This document shows positions 1 through 8,338 of a stretch of 64,000 nucleotides of DNA, one piece after another. A program made the position numbers and the translations under genes. Position 1 is the first letter of the stretch; each line of letters begins with the position of its first letter. The notes under the pieces were generated by a model. It had not been told where the DNA came from and searched no databases. It was given only the letters and a program-made list of their open reading frames with translations. This DNA comes from Eubacterium sp. GTDB taxonomy: Bacteria > Bacillota > Clostridia > Oscillospirales > Acutalibacteraceae. The stretch is from assembly GCA_022511225.1 (NCBI GenBank), contig JAFLRZ010000003.1, forward strand, positions 1-64,000, in the 5' to 3' direction.

Positions 1-55
1 GCGCACCAGACTGGGGGTCTGGGGGCCGCAAGTTCAAGTCTTGTCACTCCGACCA
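1..55 (+). tRNA. tRNA-Pro (anticodon GGG), 3' part only
   Basis: Only the 3' part of the tRNA is inside the window. The anticodon stem ccaga/tctgg (6-10 with 18-22) closes a seven-base loop (11-17) whose third to fifth bases are ggg at 13-15, so it reads proline codons CCC/CCU. A short variable loop, a five-pair T stem with loop ttcaagt, and a 3' acceptor strand cactccg follow. ACCA at 52-55 is encoded in the DNA. The D arm and 5' acceptor strand lie upstream of base 1. Confidence 0.9.
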
Positions 56-57
56 GT

Positions 58-87
58 AAGAGCAGAGATATTCTCTGCTCTTTTTTT
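58..87 (+). terminator. Intrinsic terminator of the tRNA-Pro transcript
   Basis: An 11-base stem (58-68 with 72-82) with a three-base loop runs into a T tract ending at 87. It starts three bases after the tRNA CCA end, so it ends the tRNA transcript. Confidence 0.9.
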
Positions 88-227
88 GTTAATTTTAATC
101 TGTTAAACCTGTTTAAATCAAATATAGGTTAAAATTTGGTTTTGAACTGAAAGTAGACTAAATATTTTTGAATTGGAATTGACATTAGAACACTTATTTG
201 GCATTATTGGTACAGGGAGGTAATAAT

Positions 228-1262
228 GTGAATAACATTGATTTTGGAAACAAGATTTATGAGATAAGAAAGAAAAATAATCTGTCGCAAAAAGAGCTTG
301 GAGAAATGCTTGGCGTTTCAAACAAAGCTGTTTCGAAATGGGAAAACGGAGAAGCAATCCCCAAAACTGCAACAATGCTGAAGCTGGCAGAAATTTTTAA
401 GGTAGATGTAAATGATCTCTTAGGCTTTGAAGAAAAGCAAACTGACTATACAGCAAAAAACAATGCAGAAATGGAACGGCTTAACGAAGAAAATGTATTG
501 CTGAGTTCAAAGCTCGCTGAATATGAAAAGAGTAGAAAACGTACACTTTTGATATCTGTTGCTGTGTGTGCAGTTGCCGTTGCTTTTGTAATACTGATTT
601 CTTTAACAATCAAAACAGACAAAAATATTAACAAAAGCATTAAGGACGCAGGCAGTGAAGGTACGAAGATTGTTTTTTCAGATAAAACGTTTGTTGTGCC
701 CGATTCTTTTGAAAAATATGCCATGGAATACATTTATGGCGGTTCTGAATATACAGACGAAAAGTTTGCAACATACTTTGATAAGGACGGCAAAGAACAT
801 AAGGTTCTCGTACAATGCTGCTTATATACGGAAAATGTTATCTTAAACGTAGATAACAAACGATATTTCTATATTAATGATAAAATTTCAAATGAAATCC
901 TCGCTGTAAAAAATATCGATGAGCTATGGTTTGCTGAGGAAACTATAGTAAATAACGAGAAATTTGGTATTGATTTCTATTATAATGATGATAGTGGCAG
1001 TAAGGTTATTGATTGCTTCGTCAACTATTATAAGAACAAAGGCAAGCCCGTTGACAAGTTAATTACCAAATCTTTTCTCGGGAATAATCCTCGAAGGGCA
1101 ACAGTTTATATAAACATACCGGACAGCAACATCAGCTTTTCAGAGCTGGCTCTTGGTGAGTTCTTTATGGATAATGACAAAAATGTATATTTTTATGATT
1201 ATGTAACTGCCTGCTCATATTTCGTAGAAAAGGAGTTGAGTGATTATGTCTACAAAAACTGA
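228..1262 (+). CDS. Membrane-anchored XRE-family transcriptional regulator
   Basis: The N-terminal 60 or so residues are a Cro/C1-type helix-turn-helix; the recognition helix region reads SNKAVSKWENGEA, typical of the family. A short heptad-like charged segment (about 75-100) precedes one hydrophobic membrane segment (about 107-128). The remaining 215 residues would then lie outside the cell and match no domain I recognise. I chose GTG at 228 because GGGAGG at 215-220 sits seven bases before it; the longer TTG start at 198 has no ribosome site. The stop overlaps the next gene, so the two are co-translated. The layout suggests a one-component sensor that binds DNA inside and reads a signal outside. 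The ligand is unknown. Confidence 0.8.
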   Translation: MNNIDFGNKIYEIRKKNNLSQKELGEMLGVSNKAVSKWENGEAIPKTATMLKLAEIFKVDVNDLLGFEEKQTDYTAKNNAEMERLNEENVLLSSKLAEYEKSRKRTLLISVAVCAVAVAFVILISLTIKTDKNINKSIKDAGSEGTKIVFSDKTFVVPDSFEKYAMEYIYGGSEYTDEKFATYFDKDGKEHKVLVQCCLYTENVILNVDNKRYFYINDKISNEILAVKNIDELWFAEETIVNNEKFGIDFYYNDDSGSKVIDCFVNYYKNKGKPVDKLITKSFLGNNPRRATVYINIPDSNISFSELALGEFFMDNDKNVYFYDYVTACSYFVEKELSDYVYKN

Positions 1263-3813
1263 AAAGCTGAATGAATTAATCACTCAGCAACAAAGCTTAT
1301 TAGACTCAATAAAAGTTGAAGCCGCTGCATTGGATTCTCAGCAGCTTGCAAAAGAAAATGAATTCCTGAAATCGAGCTATGAAAGAAGTCTTCAATCTGA
1401 AGCACAGTTGAAATCCGAAAATGAAAGCCTAAAAAAAGATCTTTCAACTGCAAAGTCGGCATTGTTTGCACGAATGGCAAATGAAAAGCTGTCTGTTTTC
1501 AAAAGCACTCAGCAAAGGCTGGAAAAAGTATACTATCAGAATGATGAAGGTCTTGAAAGTCGACTTGATGTGTATGAAAAAAATTGCAGAGAAAGCCTTG
1601 AAAAAGCAATCAGCGCCATTGAAAAATACGGTACGGATGAATTCGAAGATATACTTTCTCAATTAAACGAGCTTAAGTTAGAAGCTGAAAAAAGAAAAGC
1701 AGAAATTGAAAGCTTTCGCTCTGCTCAGATGCAGGAAGTTATAAAAGGAAACTTTGAAGAAGGTAATAAGCTTAAAAATGAAGCGCTTACCGATGCAGAA
1801 AAGCGTGTTGCTTTGAAGCAGAAAAACATAGAAAGCTTCATCGGTCTTAATATTCTTGGTAAAGCAGGTGTTCTCCTTTTCATTATCGGTATAATAATGC
1901 TGGGCAGATTTGCTTACGTTCATCTGTCCGATATATTCAAGGGTGGCTCAATTTATCTTCTCGGTATTGTTCTTATTTTAATCGGCGAACTGTTTTATAA
2001 AAAAGAAAAGACTGTGTTTTCAACAACACTTATCAGCGGTGGCGTTGCAACCCTCTATGCTGCGACGGCAACCTGTTACTTTGCTTTTGAATTATACAGC
2101 GTTAAAATTACATTTATACTTTGCGTGGTTATTACGGCAATAGCAATTTTCCTTTCTAATCAGGTGAAAAATCAGGTCGTCTGCGCCTTTGCAGCAGTGG
2201 GTGGTTATCTGCCTGTGGTTGCATTGTATATGATAGGTTATAACAATGCTGCAGCGGATAAAACATTTCTGCCTGTTTCCTGCATATACTTCGTCCTTCT
2301 TGCAGTTGTGTTGTTTTTTCTTAGCTACAACAAAGAATGGCATATTGCTCAATTTATCGGCTATGGTCTTCATCTGGTGGCAATCGGTGGTGTCATCGGT
2401 TGTTCAGCCGCAGTGAAAACACTGCCCGGTTACGCTTATGCATTACCTCTTTCAGCGGCCTTTTCTGTTGTTTCCTTTGTAATCTATCTCTTAATGCCTT
2501 CTTTAAAAATATTTAAAGGCATACCGCTCAGAACCGGCGATTCAGTGCTTCTTGCCTTGAATACCCTTAGCGGAGCTGTTTCGATCGGCGTAGCAATGCA
2601 GAATGCAGTAAATAACGAAAAGCTTGCCTCATATCTGACCGGTGGAGTGTTCCTCGTATTCGCGCTTGTTTATGGTGTACTGATGATGCTTACAACAAGA
2701 AAGGACAGTAATGAATCCCGCTTGTCGTCAATTATCACTTCCGGCGGTGCATTAATATTCTCAATGCTGATTATTCCTTTCATGTTCGGAAGTGAATATG
2801 CACCGATAAGCTGGGTGGTTGAAGGCGCTGTGCTTGCTATAGTCAGCATAAACAAAAAGCTGAGAATTCCCGAATATGCAGGTCTGGCATGTATGCTGCT
2901 GTCTATAATCTGGTCGGTTGTGTTAGAACTGAATTATTATTCAGAAGTGCTTTATGTTATCACAATAGCTGTGATTTCTGCATGCTTCTGGATATATTCA
3001 ATAAGCGGCCTTTTAGTAATAAAAGAACAAAAAATCAACAGAAAAATTTATTACTTTACCGAGATACTGTCTGTAATACTTACAACTTATTGCATTTGCT
3101 TTGCATATTTCTGTCTCCGAAATCATCCGTCGGTAACAATATCGTCCAACTTCCTCGATACTGCAGTTATTATACTTGTTGCCTGCGCAACAAGCTTTAG
3201 TATAAGGTTTGGAATATTAAAAAACAAAGCTTCAACTATTTTCAGCAATATTATCGGGATTCTTGCTTTGCTTGCGACCTTTGTAATGGTAGATATCGTC
3301 AATAATTATAATGATGCAATCTCATATTACGGTCAACCTGCAGAGGCAAAATGGCTCGAGGTAATAAACATAATCGTTCTGATTGTAATTAATATAGGTG
3401 CTGAAATATATTTTGCCCGTTCAGTTCTGGATTTAATAAATCGTGCAGAAGGAGCTTCGTGGATTTATACTCTGGCAATTTCTGTAACATCTCTTGCGCT
3501 GATTACGGCAACTATAATGAACCACTTTAATGTTGAGTTTTCGAGCGTAATTATCAGTGCACTTTATATTGCCGTTGCGTGTGTTCTTCTTGTAATAGGT
3601 TTCAGAAAGCGCTTTACCGTTATCAGAACAGGTGGACTTGTGCTGATATTATGTGCTTTTGCAAAGCTTTGCTTTGTAGATACCTTTAATCTTAATTCGG
3701 GTTGGAAAATTGCTGCATATTTCGCTTTCGGTGCAATTCTTATCCTGATTTCATTCTTCTATCAACGCTTTTCAAAAAAGCTTGAATCAGAAGCAGCGAA
3801 GCTTGTTGAATAA
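1246..3813 (+). CDS. DUF2339-family polytopic membrane protein
   Basis: A protein of 855 residues. About the first 180 residues are charged and predicted to form a coiled coil in the cytoplasm. From about residue 200 onward there are many consecutive hydrophobic segments, roughly twenty, with few loops. This layout is that of the DUF2339 predicted membrane proteins, whose function is not established. ATG at 1246 is preferred over GTG at 1240 because AGGAG at 1231-1235 is better spaced from it. It overlaps the upstream regulator by 17 bases. The regulator may act on, or sense together with, this protein; that is inference from overlap only. Confidence 0.7.
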   Translation: MSTKTEKLNELITQQQSLLDSIKVEAAALDSQQLAKENEFLKSSYERSLQSEAQLKSENESLKKDLSTAKSALFARMANEKLSVFKSTQQRLEKVYYQNDEGLESRLDVYEKNCRESLEKAISAIEKYGTDEFEDILSQLNELKLEAEKRKAEIESFRSAQMQEVIKGNFEEGNKLKNEALTDAEKRVALKQKNIESFIGLNILGKAGVLLFIIGIIMLGRFAYVHLSDIFKGGSIYLLGIVLILIGELFYKKEKTVFSTTLISGGVATLYAATATCYFAFELYSVKITFILCVVITAIAIFLSNQVKNQVVCAFAAVGGYLPVVALYMIGYNNAAADKTFLPVSCIYFVLLAVVLFFLSYNKEWHIAQFIGYGLHLVAIGGVIGCSAAVKTLPGYAYALPLSAAFSVVSFVIYLLMPSLKIFKGIPLRTGDSVLLALNTLSGAVSIGVAMQNAVNNEKLASYLTGGVFLVFALVYGVLMMLTTRKDSNESRLSSIITSGGALIFSMLIIPFMFGSEYAPISWVVEGAVLAIVSINKKLRIPEYAGLACMLLSIIWSVVLELNYYSEVLYVITIAVISACFWIYSISGLLVIKEQKINRKIYYFTEILSVILTTYCICFAYFCLRNHPSVTISSNFLDTAVIILVACATSFSIRFGILKNKASTIFSNIIGILALLATFVMVDIVNNYNDAISYYGQPAEAKWLEVINIIVLIVINIGAEIYFARSVLDLINRAEGASWIYTLAISVTSLALITATIMNHFNVEFSSVIISALYIAVACVLLVIGFRKRFTVIRTGGLVLILCAFAKLCFVDTFNLNSGWKIAAYFAFGAILILISFFYQRFSKKLESEAAKLVE

Positions 3814-4049
3814 TATATAATTTTACACAGACTAAAGTAGTTGTTCCCATTTTTCAAAAAAATACGCTATATATGTGAGAGGATATTTTCTTTAATAAAA
3901 CTTTACTAAAGTTTATGATGGAAGAGGTGTTTCCGATGTACTAAAATATTAATGCTATATTAATATGATTCTTCATTTTATAATCAGTACACAGGGGATG
4001 TTCGTTCTGTTATAAATATTCTATGCTAATGAAAGGGGAATGAATTATT

Positions 4050-4463
4050 ATGAAAACTGTTTTAAACAATTTAAAACCATTTATCGCCTATTGGGTTTCT
4101 CTTGCTGTTTTCACAATTATTAGTTTATTTGAAGCCTTTAGTTCAAAAAATTTAATTATTGTCTTTTTTGTGGTATATATAATTTCAGGTATTCTAATAG
4201 GCTGCACTACTGATATAAAAGAAATACGATTGGGAATAATTCTATTTGAATTACAATTAATAATATGTGCAATTATTTTTTCTATAAATACAGTATCATC
4301 CGGGTTGAATACTTTTGCTTCAGCAGGAAATGTGTTTTATTCAACTTTTTCTGAAAACATAAACAATGTTTTTAGTTTTATTTTATCTGTTCTGCTTCCA
4401 CTTGCATTATTTGGAATCGGTTTCGGTTTAATTGAACTGAAGAACAAAAGAAAAAGTATATGA
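4050..4463 (+). CDS. Small four-helix membrane protein, function unknown
   Basis: A protein of 137 residues with about four hydrophobic helices (near 12-30, 34-52, 62-82 and 108-128) and a basic C-terminal tail (KNKRKS). I recognise no family. GAAAGGGGAA shortly before the ATG is a good ribosome site. The gap before it (3814-4049) is AT-rich and shows no gene or clear hairpin. Codon use is very AT-rich compared with the metabolic genes further on, as in the rest of this end of the window. Confidence 0.6.
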   Translation: MKTVLNNLKPFIAYWVSLAVFTIISLFEAFSSKNLIIVFFVVYIISGILIGCTTDIKEIRLGIILFELQLIICAIIFSINTVSSGLNTFASAGNVFYSTFSENINNVFSFILSVLLPLALFGIGFGLIELKNKRKSI

Positions 4464-4488
4464 ATATTCCACAAAAGGAAATTCTTAA

Positions 4489-4677
4489 AAAATAAAAGAG
4501 GAAGCAATTGCAAGAAGACTTATTCATCAATCCGACTTCGTTGCGCTCATCGACCGTTGGAGCTACAACAACGTGACGTCAGTCGATAACTATGACCCGT
4601 CTGCCAATTTCATTATCGTAAAAAGCAATTACGCAAATACGGTGGTAAGGCTTGATGAATATATTTCAAAAACGTGA
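4489..4677 (+). pseudogene. Relic: 3' end of a lost gene
   Basis: A frame of 62 codons runs from just after an in-frame TAA (4486-4488) to TGA at 4675-4677. It has no usable start in its first half. The peptide ends in RLDEYISKT and includes ALIDRWSYNN. Its codons (GAC, TTC, GCG, CTC, ATC, CGT) are clearly richer in GC than the surrounding sequence, so it looks like real coding DNA that has lost its 5' end. I do not recognise the family. It lies between a small membrane protein and a terminator, beside another broken gene. Confidence 0.45.
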
Positions 4678-4728
4678 GATAAAAATAAAACTGACATCTT
4701 TTAGCTGAGGTGCCATAACGAAGGTTTA

Positions 4729-4763
4729 CAAACCGAAGGACCTATTGTCCTTCGGTTTGTTTT
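4729..4763 (+). terminator. Strong intrinsic terminator
   Basis: A perfect 13-base stem (4729-4741 with 4747-4759) with a five-base loop, followed by TTTT. It follows the gene relic at 4489-4677 and was probably the terminator of that lost gene. Confidence 0.85.
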
Positions 4764-4816
4764 GTGATATAATTTTGTTGAACAGATAAACTGGAATTTA
4801 TGAAGGAAGAATAGAT

Positions 4817-5427
4817 ATGAAAATCAATAAAAAAACTTTTCTCAGAATCATAGGCATCACCATTCCTGCGCTACTTGCAACAATGTTAATTGCAATAATA
4901 TTGACACAGGTTGTTTTTACGATAAAGACATCACCAGTCAATGTCGAAGGTGTTACTTGGGATGCTACGGATACCATTGAATACATCGTTGAGCGCTTTC
5001 GGGCAGAAACAATGTTTGATTATGAGCACGTTTGGTCATTTAATGGCGAGTTGCCCAGTGATGACCCGAACGATTTTATAGATCTATACTGTTGGTTTGA
5101 AGTGGAAAACACGGGATTTATAGATCAGTACACCGTAGACGCAACTCTTAAAACGCTGAAAATTATAGTGAAAACATCCTGTTTGTAACAGATGCGAACG
5201 CAGTGGTGACAACTCGTGTTTGGAGAAGATCATCAGAGCGGGCGTGCATTATCCTACAGGTCTATATCGGAAATCTCGACGAGAATCAGATTCGGGAACT
5301 GATCAGTGGACTCACCTTGTCGGTAGAAGCACAAGGTGACTATTTTGGAACAAAACACAGAACCGTATCCTTTGACACATGCGATAATGTTTCCATTGAA
5401 AATGTGAGAAGTAATACATACGATTGA
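4817..5427 (+). pseudogene. Single-pass secreted or membrane protein, broken by a one-base frameshift
   Basis: The first frame (4817-5188) begins with a basic stretch and one long hydrophobic segment (about residues 9-35), as in a signal anchor. It continues to about residue 114 and then drifts into a short non-coding tail. From about 5163 the next frame carries on (SENILFVTDANAVV...) without a stop to 5427. Adding one A to the run at 5159-5162 restores LKNYSENILF and joins both parts into about 203 residues. The break is therefore a single-base deletion in an A run, either a real mutation or a sequencing error. The domain is unknown to me. A GGAAGA ribosome site precedes the ATG. Confidence 0.65.
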
Positions 5428-5537
5428 TGAAGTTATGTATTTTATTAAGTAGACAAATTCCAGTTTGTTTAGCAAATTATAAATATAATACCATAGCGAG
5501 CATCGGATTTTGACATACGTAATTCATATAATTAAAG

Positions 5538-5565
5538 AAACCACAAACATTTTTGTTTGTGGTTT
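5538..5565. terminator. Hairpin terminator between the broken gene and the flavin reductase
   Basis: An 11-base perfect stem (5538-5548 with 5555-5565) with a six-base loop. On the minus strand the stem is followed by TTTCTTTAAT, so it most likely ends the reductase transcript. On the plus strand the tail is weak. Confidence 0.7.
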
Positions 5566-5610
5566 ACTTCGTTAATGCACCTACGCATTACAGATGTCAG
5601 TTTTGTTTTG

Positions 5611-7680
5611 TTATATCTTCAAAACAGTATCAAGTGCGGCATTCGTTGCATCGGCAATTCTGCCTGTTTTATCGGCGTCTCCGATAACGTACACGTTTTT
5701 CATTTCTGCTTTGATATCATCATATATGCTCTTTTCACTTCTTACTCCGAGTGAAAGCACAACTGCATCGCAGTCGGCAAGCTGGGCAGGAGCGTTTTTC
5801 TTCGTGCCCTTAGTTTTAATCTTATCGGCTGTGATTTCAGTAAGCATTCTGCCTGTATAAAATTCAACGTTATGCTCCTTAAGCTTAGGTATAACGTCGT
5901 CTTTATGCTGCATCCAAGTGCCCGGTGCAATTTCATCTGCCATTTCAACAACGAAAACGCTGTTATCCTTGCAAAGAAGCTCTGCTGTTTCAAGTCCCGT
6001 CATACCTGAGCCTATTACGGCAACGCGCTTATCCTTAAGCGCTACCTCACCTGTCAGAATCTGATCGGGTGTGTAGACGTTGTCAAACTCACTTCCTGCA
6101 ATGCTCTTTGGCTTAACAGGTACTGCACCTGTGGCAAAAATAACTGCATACGGATTATATGATTTTATTATATCTGCCGTAGCTTCCGTATTGAAAACAA
6201 ATTCGGCACCGTTCTTTTTTGCCGCTGTTTCAAGGTCTTCGATACACCACAAAAATTTCTCTTTATCAGGAGGAGCCGCTGCAAGCAAAAGCTGACCGCC
6301 TGACTGCTTGCCCTTTTCAATTACAATCGGTTTAAATCCTCTTTTGCCAAGGAGCTCTGCCGACATAAGTCCGGCAGGTCCTGCACCGACAATAACAACA
6401 GTTCTGCCGTCACCGTCCTTTTTAAGCTCAAGTGCCTCTCTGCCAACAAACGGGTTAACAGAGCATTTACCATGACTGCCCTTATAGGCATTATTCATCA
6501 TACTTTCAATGCAGTAAAGACAGCATATGCATCTCTTGATATCCTCGGGTCTGCCCTGTTCAACCTTTTGAACCCAATGAGGATCGGCAATAGTCGGTCT
6601 GCCGAGCGAAACGAAATCCTGTACGCCGTCTTTAAGCTGACTTACTGCCTGCTCGGGACTTCTGATAAGATTTGCCGCAAGAACGGGGATGCTGACGTTC
6701 TTTTTGACCTCAGCCGCCATATATGCTCTCCAGCCGCATTTGAATGAGGTAGGCTCAAGCCAGTAATTGAAGGTGTCATACGCTGCAGAGGAAACGTCAA
6801 TCGCATCAATTCCTGCCTGCTCAAGACGCTTTGCCATCTTAACACCCTCTGCAAGATCATACCCCTTGCCCTTTTTGCCGATAAAGGAATAGCATTCATC
6901 GACTGTAAGACGAACGATTATAGGAAAATCCTTACCGCAGCGCTTGCGAATGCCTGCAATTATTTCAAGTAGAAATCTCATTCTGTTTTCAAGACTTCCG
7001 CCGTATTCATCAGTTCTCTTGTTAGTGTTCGGGCTAAGAAACTGCTGAATAAGATAGCCGTGCGCCGCGTGAAGCTCAACTCCGTCAGCACCCGATTTCT
7101 GCACTCTTTCGGCTGCATCAATGAATTGATTTATGAGCACCTTGATTTGCTTGGCAGACAGTGCCTTGTTTACGCTGTCTGCAAAATAGCTTCTTTCGCA
7201 TTTTGAGGGTGAAACTACTCTCGGGACAATATGCTTTTCCATAAGCACCTTGCCTACAGGAACAATCGTATAGAGAAGCTTGTTGTAAAACGGAAAGGCT
7301 TTGTCCATACCAATGCTCAGCGGAACAGTACCGATTAACAGACCGAGATTCTGTCTGCCCGGATGATGAAGCTGGATGAAAAGCTTTGCTCCGTGCTTGT
7401 GAATTCTGTCGGCAAGCATCTTAGCAGAGTCAATATTCCTGTCGTGGCTCATAGAAAGCTGACCGAAAGCAGATGCACCTGTTACGTCGTTTACTCTCGT
7501 GATTTCCGTAATAATAAGTCCTGCTCCGCCCTTGGCTCGCTCCTCGTAATAATCAGCCATTTTTTCGGTAACAGTGCCGTCAAACTGACCAAAGCCCATA
7601 AGCATAGGTGCCATTACTATTCTGTTTTTTATTTCAACCTTGCCTATTTTCATAGGCTCAAAAAGCTTTTTATAATCCAT
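5611..7680 (-). CDS. Old-yellow-enzyme type NADH:flavin oxidoreductase with FAD/NAD domain (enoate or 2,4-dienoyl-CoA reductase family)
   Basis: A protein of 689 residues with the full layout of the FadH/enoate reductase family. It has an FMN-binding TIM barrel (about 1-375) with an active-site His in VELHAAHG near 204. A [4Fe-4S] cysteine cluster follows (C384, C387, C390, C406). A C-terminal FAD/NAD(P) module has GAGPAG at 432-437 and GSGMTG near 557. Such enzymes pass electrons from NAD(P)H through FAD and the cluster to FMN and reduce C=C bonds of enoates, dienoyl-CoAs or bile-acid intermediates. The substrate cannot be read from the sequence. GGAGGG lies before the ATG. It appears to be a single-gene unit. 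Confidence 0.88.
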   Translation of the reverse strand: MDYKKLFEPMKIGKVEIKNRIVMAPMLMGFGQFDGTVTEKMADYYEERAKGGAGLIITEITRVNDVTGASAFGQLSMSHDRNIDSAKMLADRIHKHGAKLFIQLHHPGRQNLGLLIGTVPLSIGMDKAFPFYNKLLYTIVPVGKVLMEKHIVPRVVSPSKCERSYFADSVNKALSAKQIKVLINQFIDAAERVQKSGADGVELHAAHGYLIQQFLSPNTNKRTDEYGGSLENRMRFLLEIIAGIRKRCGKDFPIIVRLTVDECYSFIGKKGKGYDLAEGVKMAKRLEQAGIDAIDVSSAAYDTFNYWLEPTSFKCGWRAYMAAEVKKNVSIPVLAANLIRSPEQAVSQLKDGVQDFVSLGRPTIADPHWVQKVEQGRPEDIKRCICCLYCIESMMNNAYKGSHGKCSVNPFVGREALELKKDGDGRTVVIVGAGPAGLMSAELLGKRGFKPIVIEKGKQSGGQLLLAAAPPDKEKFLWCIEDLETAAKKNGAEFVFNTEATADIIKSYNPYAVIFATGAVPVKPKSIAGSEFDNVYTPDQILTGEVALKDKRVAVIGSGMTGLETAELLCKDNSVFVVEMADEIAPGTWMQHKDDVIPKLKEHNVEFYTGRMLTEITADKIKTKGTKKNAPAQLADCDAVVLSLGVRSEKSIYDDIKAEMKNVYVIGDADKTGRIADATNAALDTVLKI

Positions 7681-7806
7681 TCTCAGCCCTCCGAATTATG
7701 TTACCTATTATTATACAAAAATAGCCGGGCTAAATCAATAGACAGATAAATTCAGGTATTGTAAAAATTTACTAAGCAAAAAAATATAAATTTTTTTAAA
7801 AAAAGT

Positions 7807-7835
7807 GTGACATTTTTACTTTTTTGTGGTATTAT
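7807..7835 (+). promoter_or_regulatory. Sigma-A promoter of the poly-threonine peptide gene
   Basis: GTGACA (7807-7812), a 17-base spacer and TATTAT (7830-7835), about 35 bases upstream of the start codon. Confidence 0.6.
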
Positions 7836-7869
7836 TATATATACTTAAAACCAAATCGGAGGAATCATA

Positions 7870-8223
7870 ATGAAAAAATTACTTTCAATTTTATTATCAA
7901 TCTTGATTATTGCATCAGCTGCAGCAGTAAGTGTAAACGTATTTGCAAACGGCGATGTTATCGAAAACGTTCAAGATTGGGAAGACGATGCTTCAACAAC
8001 GTCAACGACAACATCCACTACAACTACAACAACTACTACAACTACAACAACTACTACAACCGCTCCTGCTGAAGAGCCAACAGAAGATGAACCCACCACA
8101 GCAGAAGAGAAAACAACAGAAGCAACAGAGCCTGAAGAGGAAGATACAACAGCTACAACAAAGACAACTACTAAAGCTCCTGACAAGAGCATGACTTCAC
8201 CGGGTACAGGCTGTGATTTCTAA
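7870..8223 (+). CDS. Secreted threonine-rich (mucin-like) peptide
   Basis: A protein of 117 residues. A classic signal peptide (MKKLL, hydrophobic core, VFA at 24-26) predicts release after Ala26. The mature part is low complexity: a short acidic patch, then a Thr/Ser tract with 15 consecutive Thr at residues 50-64, then Pro/Glu/Thr repeats and the tail SPGTGCDF. There is no membrane anchor or canonical LPxTG, and a single Cys sits near the end. Runs like this are linkers or O-glycosylated stalks in other surface proteins; here there is nothing for them to link. GGAGG precedes the ATG, and promoter and terminator make it a one-gene unit. The same DNA is open in two other frames only because of the repeat. 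Confidence 0.75.
   Translation: MKKLLSILLSILIIASAAAVSVNVFANGDVIENVQDWEDDASTTSTTTSTTTTTTTTTTTTTTTAPAEEPTEDEPTTAEEKTTEATEPEEEDTTATTKTTTKAPDKSMTSPGTGCDF
8017..8061 (+). repeat. Codon microsatellite: 18-base unit in tandem within the Thr tract
   Basis: The codons act-aca-act-aca-aca-act occur twice in exact tandem (8017-8034 and 8035-8052), followed by act-aca-acc. Length change by slippage would keep the frame and change only the number of threonines. Confidence 0.85.
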
Positions 8224-8243
8224 ATAATACATAATAATAAATC

Positions 8244-8278
8244 AAAAACAGCTTGGACTTAAGTTCAAGCTGTTTTTT
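8244..8278. terminator. Terminator after the poly-threonine gene
   Basis: A near-perfect stem (aaacagcttg.. with ..caagctgttt, one G-T pair) followed by TTTTTT. A run of A on the other side lets it also work for the convergent acyl-CoA ligase. Confidence 0.85.
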
Positions 8279-8295
8279 GCTTAAGTGCAATATTT

Positions 8296-8320
8296 AACGG
8301 GAGGATGATATCCTCCCGTT
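8296..8320. repeat. Palindromic repeat family copy A (solo form)
   Basis: aacgggaggat, three bases, then atcctcccgtt: a perfect 11-base inverted repeat between the convergent genes ending at 8223 and 8339. It is one of seven related copies in this window and is separate from the gene terminator at 8244-8278. Confidence 0.85.
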
Positions 8321-8338
8321 TTGCTGTTTATGTAATTG

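Noticed and set aside
7996-8063. CRISPR-like or tandem array
   Set aside because: It is a short in-frame codon repeat without spacers.
7824-8194. Open frames on both strands over the threonine tract
   Set aside because: They exist only because the ACA/ACT repeat has no stops in several frames; only the 7870 frame has a ribosome site and signal peptide.
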